This document shows, piece after piece, positions 16,344 through 25,647 of a stretch of 64,000 nucleotides of DNA (position 1 is its first letter; the number at the start of each line of letters is the position of its first letter). The translations under genes were made by a program, and so were the position numbers. The notes under the pieces were generated by a model, which was not told the DNA's origin, did not search any database, and saw only the letters and a list, made by a program, of their open reading frames with translations. This DNA comes from CTSOIL-112 sp964293815. Its GTDB lineage: Bacteria > Pseudomonadota > Gammaproteobacteria > Burkholderiales > Burkholderiaceae. The DNA lies in contig CAXYYC010000001.1 in NCBI GenBank assembly GCA_964293815.1, positions 247,503 through 311,502 of the forward strand, read 5' to 3'.

Positions 16344-19292
16344 TTATTTGCCTTCGGGACGCAAAATCGCGACCACACGGTGGTTCGACAGGTATTTTTT
16401 GGCTACCGCTTGAATCGCCTTCGGATCAATATTGCTGACCCGTTGCGGGTAGTTGGTGATGCTCGACAGCGGTTGATTATCCTTGAGCGCTTGCTCAATG
16501 CTGCCGACCCAAAACTCGTTGGTATTGGTCACTTTGTCAAATCCGGCGCGCTCGGCTTGCTGGAATTTAAGCAAATCTTGCGGACGAATGCCGTTTTGCA
16601 CCAATTTATTCAGCTCGTCTTGCGTGCTGGCGATGAGTTTATCGATGTTGTTCGGCGCGCATGAAAAGCCGATGGTCAGGGCGTATTGCTCGTACGGCTG
16701 TTTGCTCATCGCGGCGTAGACGTAGGGGCTGTACACGCCGCCTTCTTCCTCGCGCAGACGTTCAACCAAGCGGATGTTGAGTGCGTGGGCAATGGCGCTC
16801 AAGGCCAAGGCGTCGTCTTGGCTATACGGCGCCGCACCGCCAAACATCAGACGCACTTGCGCGAGGGCTTCTGTGCCTTTGGTTAGTTCAATCGTGCGAC
16901 TGCTGTAGTCAAGCCGCTCGCCGGTATCACGCGCGGCGTTGGTTTGCGTCAAATTGCTTGGCAAACTGCCCAAATAGCGCTCGGCCAGTTGCTTGATTTG
17001 ACTCGGCTGCGCTTTGCCGACGAAAATAAACTGCATGCCGTTGGCATTGCTGAACGCATTTTGATAGGCGCGGTAAATGGTGTCGTAGTTGGTGTTTTTC
17101 CAATCCGCGTCGCTTGGAATCAGGCTGGTGAAGCGTGAGCTGCCGCGTTTGAGCGAGGTTTGAATGGCGTTTTCAAACAAGGCGTCGCGGTTCTCCTTCA
17201 GGTTCGCGGTGGACGCGGCCAAGCGGCTCAGATAAGCGTTGAACGCTTCTGGGTTTTTGTTCACGCCGGTCAGTAGGCTGTGCATCATCTGGAATGCCGC
17301 TTCGCTGTCCTTGATGTTGAATTTACCGGACACGCCTTGCGCGGTTTCATCCGCCGCCAATTGCATGGACAGGTCTTTCCCCGCCATGATGTGATTGACT
17401 TGGGTTTTGCTCAAGCCATTCATGCCCGCTTCGGTTAGGCCGTTAAAGCCCCATTGCGTTTGTTTCCACTCGCGATCAGACAGGCGCGAAAAACCGCCAG
17501 CGGAAAAGCCGCTGAAAATAATCGGGCCATCGTTGTTCGGCACTGGTTTGAAGTTGACTTTCACGCCGTTGGACAAGGTCCATGTGATCAGATTGAGGTC
17601 TTTGTTGGCCACGGCATCAATCACTTTTCCAGCAGTAGGCGCCTGCGTCAGCAGAGTGTCGCGTGACTGCACTTCGGTGTAGGCGCTGGTCTGCGGTGTG
17701 CGCGCCAGAATCGCGCGCATTTCCTGCGGCGTGATGGTGGTTCGCGCGCTATTGCTGTTAATCAACGCAAAGCGGTTCTCTGCTTGGATGAATTCACGCG
17801 CGACTTGGTTGACTTCGGCCACGGTGACGCGCGGCAGGTATTTGCGTTGCGCGGTGCGCTCCCACGCAAGTTCGGGCAAGGGTTCGTCCTCGACGATGCC
17901 GCGAATGTATTCGGTGGCTTTTTGGTAGTTGTTTGAGCTGTTGTTCAGGTAGGTCAAATGCTCACGCACGGCGCGATCCAATTCGCTTTGCGTGAATCCA
18001 TGCTGCACCACGCGCAGGGCTTCTTCGTGCAGGGCTTGCAGGGTTTTGGCCTCTTGTCCGGGCGCAGCCACGGCGTACCAGTGTAGGGCTTGTTTGCTAC
18101 GCACCAGCCCTGTGACGTAGTCCACGTCCACGCCAGCCTGTAAAAATGGCGGCGAAGCCGGTGGCGTCGCGCCGTCCAGTTGCGCTTGCAGACGCTGATT
18201 GATCATATTGGTCATCAGGCTGGTGCGCAGGGTTTCGATATAACCGCCGGTGGTGTTGAGCGGGATGAAATTCTTTTTGTTTTTATGCGCGAGCATGACG
18301 GTGTTTTGCGTCAGGGTGGCATCCTTAAATACGCCAACCAGCGGCTCGACGTTGTTGGGCAAGGTGTTGTTCGGGCGCACCACGGCTTCTTTGGGATTCA
18401 TGTGCTTGCCAAAGCGCTGGGCGATCATTTGCTCAACTTGCTCGGGCTGAATGTCGCCCACGACCACGATGGCCATCGAGTCGGGACGATACCAGCGTTT
18501 GTAAAAATGGCGCAGCAGTTCGGGCGAAGCGCCTTGAATGACGGCGGTTTGCCCCATTGGAATGCGTTCGGCGTAGCGCGAGCCTTTGGCGGCGATTTTC
18601 AGATTGTGCTCTTGCTGATGCGCCGCCGCGCTTTGTGCGCTGGCGCGCCATTCTTCCATGATGACGGAGCGTTCTTGCTCCACTTCCGCCGGATCAAAGG
18701 TGGCGTTAAAGGCCAATTCTTCCATCATGTCCAAGCCGGTCGCCAGATTATTTGGGTTATTCAGTGGAATCGGCAGGATGTAAATGGTTTCGTCAAATCC
18801 CGTGTAGGCATTCAAATCAGCGCCAAACTGCACGCCCATTTTCTCCAAAGCATCGACCATTTGATTGCCTGGGTAGCGCGTTGTGCCGTTGAACACCATG
18901 TGCTCCAAAAAGTGCGCCACGCCACGCTCATTTTCGTTCTCATTGATCGAACCGGCGCGTATCGCCAAACGCAACTCAACCACGCCCGCAGGCTGCGTGT
19001 GGCGCAGAATGTAGTATTCCAAGCCATTTTTCAGCTTGCCGCGCAGTAAGGCCGGATCGGTCGGGATGACTTGCGCCATCTCGGCGGCGCTGATGCCTTG
19101 CGTGGTGGCGTTGCTCGGGGTGAGCGAGGCTTCTTTCGCCTGTGCAGTCGCCATCGGGTTCATCAGGCTTATCAGGCTCAAAGCACCGGCGCAGGCTAAA
19201 ATCAGTGATAAAGCCGACCATGAGCGATACGAACGATGCACGGCGCGCTGCGTTTTGCCTACGGATTGAGTTTTTGGAAGCACTGGAGTCAC
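16344..19292 (-). CDS. M16 family metallopeptidase (pitrilysin-like), exported
   Basis: 982 residues from a GTG at 19292, supported by GAAGG 6 bases upstream. An N-terminal export helix (SALSLILACAGALSLISLMNPMATAQA) is followed by the catalytic domain: inverted zinc motif HFLEH (H127, E130, H131) in GVAHFLEHMVFNGT, with the third ligand expected in the helix around EELAFNATFDPAEVEQERSVIMEEW. Two further M16 repeats follow, the second without the zinc motif. It is a periplasmic zinc endopeptidase of the PqqL/pitrilysin type, with unassigned substrate. The length fits a full double-module M16 enzyme. Confidence 0.93.
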   Translation of the reverse strand: MTPVLPKTQSVGKTQRAVHRSYRSWSALSLILACAGALSLISLMNPMATAQAKEASLTPSNATTQGISAAEMAQVIPTDPALLRGKLKNGLEYYILRHTQPAGVVELRLAIRAGSINENENERGVAHFLEHMVFNGTTRYPGNQMVDALEKMGVQFGADLNAYTGFDETIYILPIPLNNPNNLATGLDMMEELAFNATFDPAEVEQERSVIMEEWRASAQSAAAHQQEHNLKIAAKGSRYAERIPMGQTAVIQGASPELLRHFYKRWYRPDSMAIVVVGDIQPEQVEQMIAQRFGKHMNPKEAVVRPNNTLPNNVEPLVGVFKDATLTQNTVMLAHKNKKNFIPLNTTGGYIETLRTSLMTNMINQRLQAQLDGATPPASPPFLQAGVDVDYVTGLVRSKQALHWYAVAAPGQEAKTLQALHEEALRVVQHGFTQSELDRAVREHLTYLNNSSNNYQKATEYIRGIVEDEPLPELAWERTAQRKYLPRVTVAEVNQVAREFIQAENRFALINSNSARTTITPQEMRAILARTPQTSAYTEVQSRDTLLTQAPTAGKVIDAVANKDLNLITWTLSNGVKVNFKPVPNNDGPIIFSGFSAGGFSRLSDREWKQTQWGFNGLTEAGMNGLSKTQVNHIMAGKDLSMQLAADETAQGVSGKFNIKDSEAAFQMMHSLLTGVNKNPEAFNAYLSRLAASTANLKENRDALFENAIQTSLKRGSSRFTSLIPSDADWKNTNYDTIYRAYQNAFSNANGMQFIFVGKAQPSQIKQLAERYLGSLPSNLTQTNAARDTGERLDYSSRTIELTKGTEALAQVRLMFGGAAPYSQDDALALSAIAHALNIRLVERLREEEGGVYSPYVYAAMSKQPYEQYALTIGFSCAPNNIDKLIASTQDELNKLVQNGIRPQDLLKFQQAERAGFDKVTNTNEFWVGSIEQALKDNQPLSSITNYPQRVSNIDPKAIQAVAKKYLSNHRVVAILRPEGK

Positions 19293-19394
19293 ATTAAGCC
19301 TTCATAAATCAAATAAAAACACAATAATTTACACCATCTGCACGCTTGTAGGGGCGTATGCAGACGAATTTCATGAGCCATTGTAAAAAACAGC

Positions 19395-19400
19395 TATAAT
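19395..19400 (+). promoter_or_regulatory. Possible -10 element upstream of coaD
   Basis: TATAAT 72 bp before the coaD ATG. No convincing -35 hexamer at the right spacing, so this is tentative. Confidence 0.3.
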
Positions 19401-19471
19401 GCCAGCTCACCTTTTCACCCGTGTTTTCTCAAGGCGTAAGCCTCAATGTAACAAAGAAATAAGGCTAAATC

Positions 19472-19960
19472 ATGGCAAAAATTGCGATCTATCCCGGTAC
19501 GTTTGACCCGCTCACCCGTGGGCACGAGGACTTAATCCGCCGTGGTTCCAAAATTTTCGATCAGCTCATCGTCGGTGTGGCTGATTCGCGCAACAAAAAG
19601 CCGTTTTTCTCGTTGGAAGAGCGCATTGACATGGCCTGCGAAGTGTTGAGCCATTATCCGAATGTGAAGGTGCTTGGCTTTTCGGGCTTGCTCAAAGATT
19701 TTGTCCGCGAAAATCAGGGCAATGTGATTTTGCGCGGCCTGCGTGCCGTGTCGGACTTTGAATACGAGTTTCAGATGGCGGGTATGAATCGCTATCTCTT
19801 GCCGGACGTGGAAACCATGTTCATGACTCCGTCCGATCAATATCAATTCATTTCCGGCACGATTGTGCGCGAGATTGCCCATTTGGGCGGCGATATCAGC
19901 AAATTTGTGTTTCCGAGCGTGGAAGCCGCAGTGAAGCGTAAATTTGCGCAGAATCAATAA
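19472..19960 (+). CDS. coaD: Phosphopantetheine adenylyltransferase
   Basis: 162 residues, the standard length. YPGTFDPLTRGHEDLI carries the T/H nucleotide-binding motif; RGLRAVSDFEYEFQMAGMN and YQFISGTIVREIAHLGGD are the substrate-binding and ATP signature regions. It makes dephospho-CoA from 4'-phosphopantetheine and ATP, the penultimate step of coenzyme A synthesis. The first CoA pathway enzyme, CoaX, is encoded 4 kb downstream on the other strand. A ferredoxin gene follows after 50 bases, a common betaproteobacterial arrangement. Confidence 0.98.
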   Translation: MAKIAIYPGTFDPLTRGHEDLIRRGSKIFDQLIVGVADSRNKKPFFSLEERIDMACEVLSHYPNVKVLGFSGLLKDFVRENQGNVILRGLRAVSDFEYEFQMAGMNRYLLPDVETMFMTPSDQYQFISGTIVREIAHLGGDISKFVFPSVEAAVKRKFAQNQ

Positions 19961-20010
19961 CTTAAGTATAATTGACAGGTTTTTTACTGATTACAGAAAG
20001 AAAGAGAATC

Positions 20011-20271
20011 ATGGCGTTAAAAATTACCGAAGATTGCATTAATTGCGATGTCTGCGAACCCGAATGCCCCAATGATGCGATCAGCATGGGCTCGGAAATT
20101 TATGTGATTAACCAAGACTGGTGTACCGAATGCGTTGGCCACTACGATGAGCCGCAATGTCAGATCGTCTGCCCGGTGGACTGCATCCCGCACGATCCGG
20201 ATAAGCAAGAAACGCCAGCGCAATTGCAAGCCAAATACGAATCACTCAAACAGTCCGGTCACTACAAATAA
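20011..20271 (+). CDS. YfhL-family 4Fe-4S ferredoxin
   Basis: 86 residues from the ATG at 20011 (the in-frame upstream extension has no supporting ribosome site). Cysteines 9, 12, 15 and 19 (CINCDVCEPECP) bind one 4Fe-4S cluster and cysteines 38, 41, 50 and 54 the second; the spacing in the second set is enlarged by a loop (CVGHYDEPQC), as in the YfhL/Fdx group. An additional cysteine is at 58. It is a small soluble electron carrier; partner unknown. Follows coaD. Confidence 0.93.
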   Translation: MALKITEDCINCDVCEPECPNDAISMGSEIYVINQDWCTECVGHYDEPQCQIVCPVDCIPHDPDKQETPAQLQAKYESLKQSGHYK

Positions 20272-20332
20272 TGTGACCGCTGGGCGTTGTCTGAGTCAAA
20301 GCCGTCACATCCGCTACCAGCAAAAATAATGC

Positions 20333-20360
20333 CAAAGACTCACACCCGTGGGTCTTTGTT
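20333..20360 (+). terminator. Terminator after coaD-ferredoxin
   Basis: CAAAGACTCAC (20333-20343) pairs with GTGGGTCTTTG (20348-20358), one G-T pair, loop ACCC. The T-rich tail is weak (TTCATT). Confidence 0.65.
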
Positions 20361-20478
20361 CATTATAAGATGTGCGTCATTGAATCAAGTGAAACGGTTT
20401 GAATTGACTGAGTCTGTGTGAGTGGGTTTGAGCCAAATAAATACATTGTTGAACAACAATAATAGAAAATAGATTGCC

Positions 20479-22677
20479 ATGAACTATCCCCAGCCGCTGA
20501 CTGTGTACGACGGATTACCCGAGCCTTTGGGCGTGAACATCAGCGATGCTCACATCAATATTGCTGTGCTCGCACCCGCGGCGAGTGATTTGTATTGGTG
20601 TTTGTTTGATCCATTCCATGTGGAATTGGCGCGCGTGCGCTTGCCTCGGCAAACCAATGGTATCTGGCATGGTGCGGTGGCACTTCAGGCGATTCAGGCG
20701 CTGTGTGCTTTGCCCAGCATGGATGGTCACCACATTTACTACGGCCTGCGCGCGGATGGCGAATACGCGCCCGAGCGCGGTCGGTGCTTTGATCCGAACA
20801 AATTACTGCTCGATCCGTATGCCAAACGCATTAATGCACCGTTTCAATACCACCCCGATTTGGCTGCGCCGCGTTCGGCGCAAATTGATACCGCATCATT
20901 GGTGCCCAAAGCGATGATTTCATTGGAAGCGTCTGCGTCGTTGGGCAGTCGCTTGGCTCAAGCGGAGGCGATGACGGCGACGGCGCGAGTGGCTGTTGCG
21001 CCAACCACTTATCCCGCCGATACACCGCCGAAATTTATTTATGAGGTGTCGGTCAAAGCCTTGACGCAACTGCATCCCGAAGTACCCGAGGCGGTGCGTG
21101 GAACCATCGCTGCGCTGCGTGAGCCGTGCGTTGTAGCGCATTTCAAACGCATTGGCGTGGACGCCGTAGAGCTGATGCCGATTGCGGCGTGGATGGACGA
21201 GCGGCATTTACCACCACTGGGTTTGCGCAATGCGTGGGGCTACAATCCGGTTGGCATGATGGCTTTGGATCCGCGCTTGTGTCCGGGCGGTGCGGATGAG
21301 TTGCGCGAGACGGTGCGTGTGCTGTATGAAAACGGCATTCGGGTGATTTTGGATGTGGTGTTTAATCACACCGCCGAGAGCGATGAGCATGGGCCGACGG
21401 TGTCTTTGCGCGGTCTGGATGAGCGTTATTACTATCGCCGTTATTGGGACGAGGCGCAGGGGAAAGAGCGCTTGAGCAACGATGCGGGCTGTGGCAATAC
21501 GCTGGACGCGACGCAAGTGGGCGTGCAGCGGCTGTGTTTGGACAGTTTGCGTTATTGGGTGACGCAGTTTGGTGTGGCGGGCTTTCGTTTTGATTTGGCG
21601 CCGATTTTGGGGCGCTCTGCAAACGGCTTTAATCCGCAAGCGGAACTGCTCAAGGCGATTGAAAATGACCCGATACTCTCGCAGGTGTGGTTGATTGCCG
21701 AGCCGTGGGACATCGGCGTGGGCGGTTATCAATTAGGGCGCTTTGACACGCAATGGCTGGAATGGAATGACCGCTACCGCGACGCAGTGCGGCGATTCTG
21801 GCGCGGTGATCGGCATGTGTTGGGCGAATTTGCTACGCGCATGAGCGGCTCCAGTGATTTGTTTGCGCACAACAGCCCGAGCACCCGCAGCGTGAATTTT
21901 ATCGCTGCGCATGATGGCATGACTTTGCGCGACATCACAACCTTTGAGCACAAACACAACCACGCCAATGGTGAAAATAACCGCGATGGCCACAATGAAA
22001 ATTACAGCTGGAATCATGGTGTTGAAGGTGAAGCGGATGCGGCGATTGAGCAATTGCGCCGATCCGACGTGGCGGCGATGCTGACTACGCTGCTGCTCTC
22101 GCGCGGTACGCCGATGTTGATGGCGGGTGATGAGTTTGGCCGCACACAGCAGGGGAATAACAACGCGTATTCGCAGGACAATGCGATGACGTGGTTGGAT
22201 TGGTCGCGTGCCGATCAGGATTTGATTCGCTTTGTCGGCGATCTGGCGCGGCTGCGCGCACGGATTCCTGCCTTGCATCAATTGAATTGGCTGACCGGTA
22301 AAAATGTGGCGCATCCCGATTGGTCGGATGCGCGTTGGTGGACGGAGTCCGCTGAGCCGATGCAGGAGATTCATTGGCACGATATACAGCGCCAGCACAT
22401 CGGTTTGAAGCTGTACGCGCCGGTGGCATCGGATAGCTGTCTGACAGGGCGGGCATTGTTGTGGTTTAATGCACAAATGTTGCCGTTGAATTTGCGCTTA
22501 CCGCCAACACCGGCGGGTTGTCATTGGCAAAAATGCGTTGATTCGAGCACATTGCAGGTGCTGCTCAATCGAGAGGATGCCGAGGCGATGCGGGGACAGG
22601 GTATGACGGTAGACACTTCGGCGACCGTACCGGCGCGCAGTGTGCTGGTGTGGGTTGAGTGTCGGGATGGTGCGTAG
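20479..22677 (+). CDS. glgX: GlgX-type glycogen debranching enzyme (GH13 isoamylase family)
   Basis: 732 residues. An N-terminal beta-sandwich domain (about 1-140) precedes the (beta/alpha)8 catalytic domain. The GH13 conserved regions are visible: DVVFNHTAE (region I), GFRFDLA with nucleophile D372, LIAEPWD with acid/base E408, and FIAAHDGMTLRD (region IV). The N-terminal half is less alike to E. coli GlgX than the catalytic part. It should hydrolyse alpha-1,6 branches of glycogen or limit dextrin. No other glycogen gene is in the window, so it is a stand-alone gene here. The next gene starts 32 bases later. Confidence 0.92.
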   Translation: MNYPQPLTVYDGLPEPLGVNISDAHINIAVLAPAASDLYWCLFDPFHVELARVRLPRQTNGIWHGAVALQAIQALCALPSMDGHHIYYGLRADGEYAPERGRCFDPNKLLLDPYAKRINAPFQYHPDLAAPRSAQIDTASLVPKAMISLEASASLGSRLAQAEAMTATARVAVAPTTYPADTPPKFIYEVSVKALTQLHPEVPEAVRGTIAALREPCVVAHFKRIGVDAVELMPIAAWMDERHLPPLGLRNAWGYNPVGMMALDPRLCPGGADELRETVRVLYENGIRVILDVVFNHTAESDEHGPTVSLRGLDERYYYRRYWDEAQGKERLSNDAGCGNTLDATQVGVQRLCLDSLRYWVTQFGVAGFRFDLAPILGRSANGFNPQAELLKAIENDPILSQVWLIAEPWDIGVGGYQLGRFDTQWLEWNDRYRDAVRRFWRGDRHVLGEFATRMSGSSDLFAHNSPSTRSVNFIAAHDGMTLRDITTFEHKHNHANGENNRDGHNENYSWNHGVEGEADAAIEQLRRSDVAAMLTTLLLSRGTPMLMAGDEFGRTQQGNNNAYSQDNAMTWLDWSRADQDLIRFVGDLARLRARIPALHQLNWLTGKNVAHPDWSDARWWTESAEPMQEIHWHDIQRQHIGLKLYAPVASDSCLTGRALLWFNAQMLPLNLRLPPTPAGCHWQKCVDSSTLQVLLNREDAEAMRGQGMTVDTSATVPARSVLVWVECRDGA

Positions 22678-22709
22678 GCTGTGACGCTTTCTAAAAGGAT
22701 GAACGACAG

Positions 22710-23450
22710 ATGAATGGATCGGGGACATACAATTTGGCAAGGCCGCAACGCTGGGGTTTTTGGATGACTGGCGTGTGGTTTGGCGTATACCTATTGGCGA
22801 CGCAAGGTTTTTTGACTTTGGCCGCGCTCATGGGTTATGCGCATTGGCAAGGTTTGCCGATGAATATCAATGGCGCGCGTGAAATGATGGGCAGCACGGA
22901 AGCCTTGATTCAAGTGGCTTTGGTGGTGAATCTGTTGAGTTTGCCGTTGATTATCCTGATGGTGAAAAGCAAACGCGGCAGTGTGTGGCGCGATTATATG
23001 GCGTGGCGACCTGTGGGTGTGGCGCGCACGGTGCTGTGGGTGATTATTTGCCTGCTGTCGGTATTTGCGATGGGCATTTTGCACCAAGCGCTGGGCTGGC
23101 GCGAATCGGGCTTCATGGACGAATTGCCGCAGATGCAATCGCGCCTTTGGCTGATCCTTAGCGTTGTGGTGGCCGCGCCGATTTTCGAGGAGATGGTGTT
23201 TCGCGGCTTCGTTTATGGCGGCTTTGAGCGCAGCTTGGGCGCGTTTCCCGCCTTGCTGTTGAGCAGTATGCTGTTCACTGTGTTGCATGGGCAGTATAAC
23301 TGGTATGAATTAGCGCAGATTTTCGTGCTCGGTATGGTGCTGGGCTTGGCGCGGATGCGCACGCAATCGCTGTTCACGCCGATAGTGATGCATGCGGTGA
23401 ATAACGGCATGGCGACGGCGATGGTGTTCTTTGCGCAACAATCCGTATAA
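22710..23450 (+). CDS. CPBP (Abi) family intramembrane metalloprotease
   Basis: 246 residues with about six to eight membrane helices. The CPBP motifs are present: EEMVFRG with E160, E161 and R165, followed by a second region with FTVLHGQY and HAVNNG that supplies the metal-binding histidines and asparagine. Relatives include the Rce1-type CAAX prenyl protease and bacteriocin-immunity proteins; the bacterial substrates are mostly unknown. It lies directly after glgX without a clear terminator and is convergent with coaX (28 bp between stops). Confidence 0.9.
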   Translation: MNGSGTYNLARPQRWGFWMTGVWFGVYLLATQGFLTLAALMGYAHWQGLPMNINGAREMMGSTEALIQVALVVNLLSLPLIILMVKSKRGSVWRDYMAWRPVGVARTVLWVIICLLSVFAMGILHQALGWRESGFMDELPQMQSRLWLILSVVVAAPIFEEMVFRGFVYGGFERSLGAFPALLLSSMLFTVLHGQYNWYELAQIFVLGMVLGLARMRTQSLFTPIVMHAVNNGMATAMVFFAQQSV

Positions 23451-23478
23451 ATATATGTCGGCAGACGTGGGCAAATGC

Positions 23479-24273
23479 TCACATTGCCAATAGCCCAAGC
23501 AAACACAACGCCGGTGCGTGCCGCATCGGTATCGTCGCCAAATCTGGCGCATGTTGGCATTGCGCCATCAGAGCCACAGCGTCACCACCACAGAATAATA
23601 AATGTGGTGCTTCGCTCATCTGTGGCAAACAATAACGCTGAATGAACTGTGTGATCGTGCCGACCGCAGCCAACATGGCGCCGCTGGCCAAAGCGTCGCG
23701 CGTCTGTTGCGGTGCTTGCCGCGTCACCTCGCCACCGTCCAAAGGCAATTGCGCGGTGTATTGATGCAACGCGGTGCGCGTGAGCTTGAGCCCTGCGCCA
23801 ATAGTACCGCCGATGTGCCGACCACCGGCCAAAATCCCATCCACCGTGAGCGCAGTGCCTGCGCTGATGACCAAATGATGCTGTGCGGAGTTGATGCTCT
23901 GTGCGCCCAAAATCTGCGCGTAGCGGTCACTGCCCATTTGCGTTTCATCGTAACCCAGTTGTAGTTGCGGGTGCGTGGCTCGTGTGCGGATGCGTCGGAT
24001 GGTTGCATGGGGCCACAGTTGCGCGCACAGCGCGGTGATGTGCTCATATAAGGCGGCGCTGGCAACGTGGCTGATGCGAATTTCGTCAGGCTCGCCGTAT
24101 TGGCGCGCCTCGTTTAGCCAGTGTGTGTGCAGTTGGTCGAGTGGTAGGGTGCCATCATGGGCAATCGCGGGCGCGAGGGTATCGGGCGCGAGCGGGTGTT
24201 GGGTGGCGTGGTAGAGCCAGTATTTAATGCGGCTGTTGCCAACGTCGATCAGGAGTAAGGTGGGCGCGGTCAT
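23479..24273 (-). CDS. coaX: Type III pantothenate kinase
   Basis: 264 residues from the ATG at 24273 (MTAPTLLLIDVGNSRIKYW). The phosphate-1 motif DVGNSRIKY and the later GSDRYAQILGA (substrate, R and adjacent D) and SAGTALTVDGI motifs mark CoaX, an acetate/sugar-kinase-fold enzyme that phosphorylates pantothenate with ATP and a monovalent cation and is not inhibited by CoA. The gene follows birA by 11 bases, the usual betaproteobacterial pairing. A TTG five codons upstream is a weaker start. Confidence 0.96.
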   Translation of the reverse strand: MTAPTLLLIDVGNSRIKYWLYHATQHPLAPDTLAPAIAHDGTLPLDQLHTHWLNEARQYGEPDEIRISHVASAALYEHITALCAQLWPHATIRRIRTRATHPQLQLGYDETQMGSDRYAQILGAQSINSAQHHLVISAGTALTVDGILAGGRHIGGTIGAGLKLTRTALHQYTAQLPLDGGEVTRQAPQQTRDALASGAMLAAVGTITQFIQRYCLPQMSEAPHLLFCGGDAVALMAQCQHAPDLATIPMRHAPALCLLGLLAM

Positions 24274-24284
24274 GGCGGGTTCCG

Positions 24285-25178
24285 TCAATCGGTAATGGGG
24301 TGGTAGGCGCGAATCTGGCCACGATTCAACGTCACGATGGGCGCGGCGGCTGGGTCAATAATGGCCGGTTGGATGCGGTATTCGCCCCATGCGTTAATGC
24401 CCAGCGCAGTGCCGTAGTCCGCCGCAGTGGATTCGTCCACTGTGCCGTTTTCCGCCCATTGCACGGTGTGCTGTTGCCATAAATCGTATTGGTTCCAGTG
24501 TTGTGCCAATGATGCGTCCGGCAGGGCGTGTGCACTTTCGATGGCGCAGATGATGGCGTCAACCAATTGCATCAACAGGGTTTCGCGTGCGCCGATGGCG
24601 AGCGTGTGGGCGTGCCACGTAGGGTCTATTTGCGCCAAACCGATGGGGGCAAATGCCGACGGTGCTAAATCCGTGCTCGTCAAGCTGTCGTTCAGGCGAT
24701 CGTTCAGGCGGGACGCTATATTTAGACCGACGCCAATCACCACCCAGCGCATATCGCTGTGTTCGCTTGGGTTGGTTTGCACCAAAATACCTGCCAGTTT
24801 GCCTTTGTGGCTGTCGGTTTGGCCAATCAAGTCGTTTGGCCATTTGAGTTGTACCGGCCAGCCGTTGCGTGTGCAGGTTTGCGCCAAGGCCAAGCCGACG
24901 CGGATGGACAGCGCGGGAATTTTGTCCAATGGCAGACGTAGGCCAATCGAGAACGTTAAATCGCCTGCGTGGCTGCGCCAAACGCGCTCGAATTGGCCGC
25001 GTCCGTGGGTTTGGCGCTCGGTCACCAGTAGGGTATGATGTTGGCTGGGGCTTCGGTATAATTGCGCATTGCTTGAGTCGCATTCGGCCATGTATTTGAT
25101 GGCGAGCGCACTGTGTGCCGCGCTGTGGTGGCTCCACCAGTGTTTGAGTCGTGCGAGTTCGAGCGGTGCGTAGGGCAT
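24285..25178 (-). CDS. birA: Biotin-[acetyl-CoA-carboxylase] ligase
   Basis: 297 residues from the ATG at 25178; a TTG at 25223 is an in-frame alternative and neither has a clear ribosome site. Motifs: TERQTHGRGQFERVWRSHAGDLTFSIGLRLP (the biotinyl-AMP loop in its divergent GRGQFERVW form) and VQLKWPNDL with the catalytic lysine. There is no N-terminal winged-helix domain, so the protein should be a ligase that does not repress the biotin operon. It attaches biotin to the carboxylase carrier protein. Co-transcribed with coaX. Confidence 0.92.
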   Translation of the reverse strand: MPYAPLELARLKHWWSHHSAAHSALAIKYMAECDSSNAQLYRSPSQHHTLLVTERQTHGRGQFERVWRSHAGDLTFSIGLRLPLDKIPALSIRVGLALAQTCTRNGWPVQLKWPNDLIGQTDSHKGKLAGILVQTNPSEHSDMRWVVIGVGLNIASRLNDRLNDSLTSTDLAPSAFAPIGLAQIDPTWHAHTLAIGARETLLMQLVDAIICAIESAHALPDASLAQHWNQYDLWQQHTVQWAENGTVDESTAADYGTALGINAWGEYRIQPAIIDPAAAPIVTLNRGQIRAYHPITD

Positions 25179-25281
25179 GGATGGATTTGAGAATGCGATG
25201 GAAACGTCCCGATTATAAAACAAGCGCGCACGGTCGCGGCTTGAATCGGTGGTAAGGATGATTATTTTGATGGAGATGGCG

Positions 25282-25647
25282 ATGGCGGACAGTGAACAAA
25301 AGCCGAATCAGGGCTATTACAAACACCATATTTTTTTCTGCACCAATGAGCGCGCGCCCAACGATGAGCGCGGCGATTGCGCGCGCCACGGCGCATTGGA
25401 TGCGCTCGATTACATCAAAGGGCGGGCGCACGGCATGGGGCTGTTGGGCAAAGGCAAGGTGCGCATCAATAAGGCCGGCTGCTTGGATCGCTGCGCGCAC
25501 GGGCCGGTGTGCGTGGTTTACCCCGATAACGTGTGGTATCAATACGTCGATCGCAGCGATTTGGACGAAATTTTGACCGAACATTTGCAGAATGATCGCG
25601 TGGTGACGCGTTTGTTGGTGGATGGTTCGGACGATGGCGTGGAATGA
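25282..25647 (+). CDS. Thioredoxin-like (2Fe-2S) ferredoxin domain protein
   Basis: 121 residues. I chose the ATG at 25282 because GGAG (25272-25275) is 6 bases before it; several earlier in-frame ATGs are possible. The four cluster cysteines are spread as FFCTNERAPNDERGDC and KAGCLDRCAHGP, the pattern of the thioredoxin-fold 2Fe-2S ferredoxins related to the NuoE subunit. It ends in an acidic tail and overlaps the next gene by the ATGA motif, so the two are translated together. The electron-transfer partner is unknown. Confidence 0.85.
   Translation: MADSEQKPNQGYYKHHIFFCTNERAPNDERGDCARHGALDALDYIKGRAHGMGLLGKGKVRINKAGCLDRCAHGPVCVVYPDNVWYQYVDRSDLDEILTEHLQNDRVVTRLLVDGSDDGVE

Noticed and set aside
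18180..19049. 289-codon plus-strand frame inside the M16 peptidase gene
   Set aside because: Shadow of a real gene on the other strand; no recognisable product or ribosome site.
21733..22476. 247-codon minus-strand frame inside glgX
   Set aside because: Antisense to the conserved catalytic regions of the debranching enzyme and of unnatural composition.
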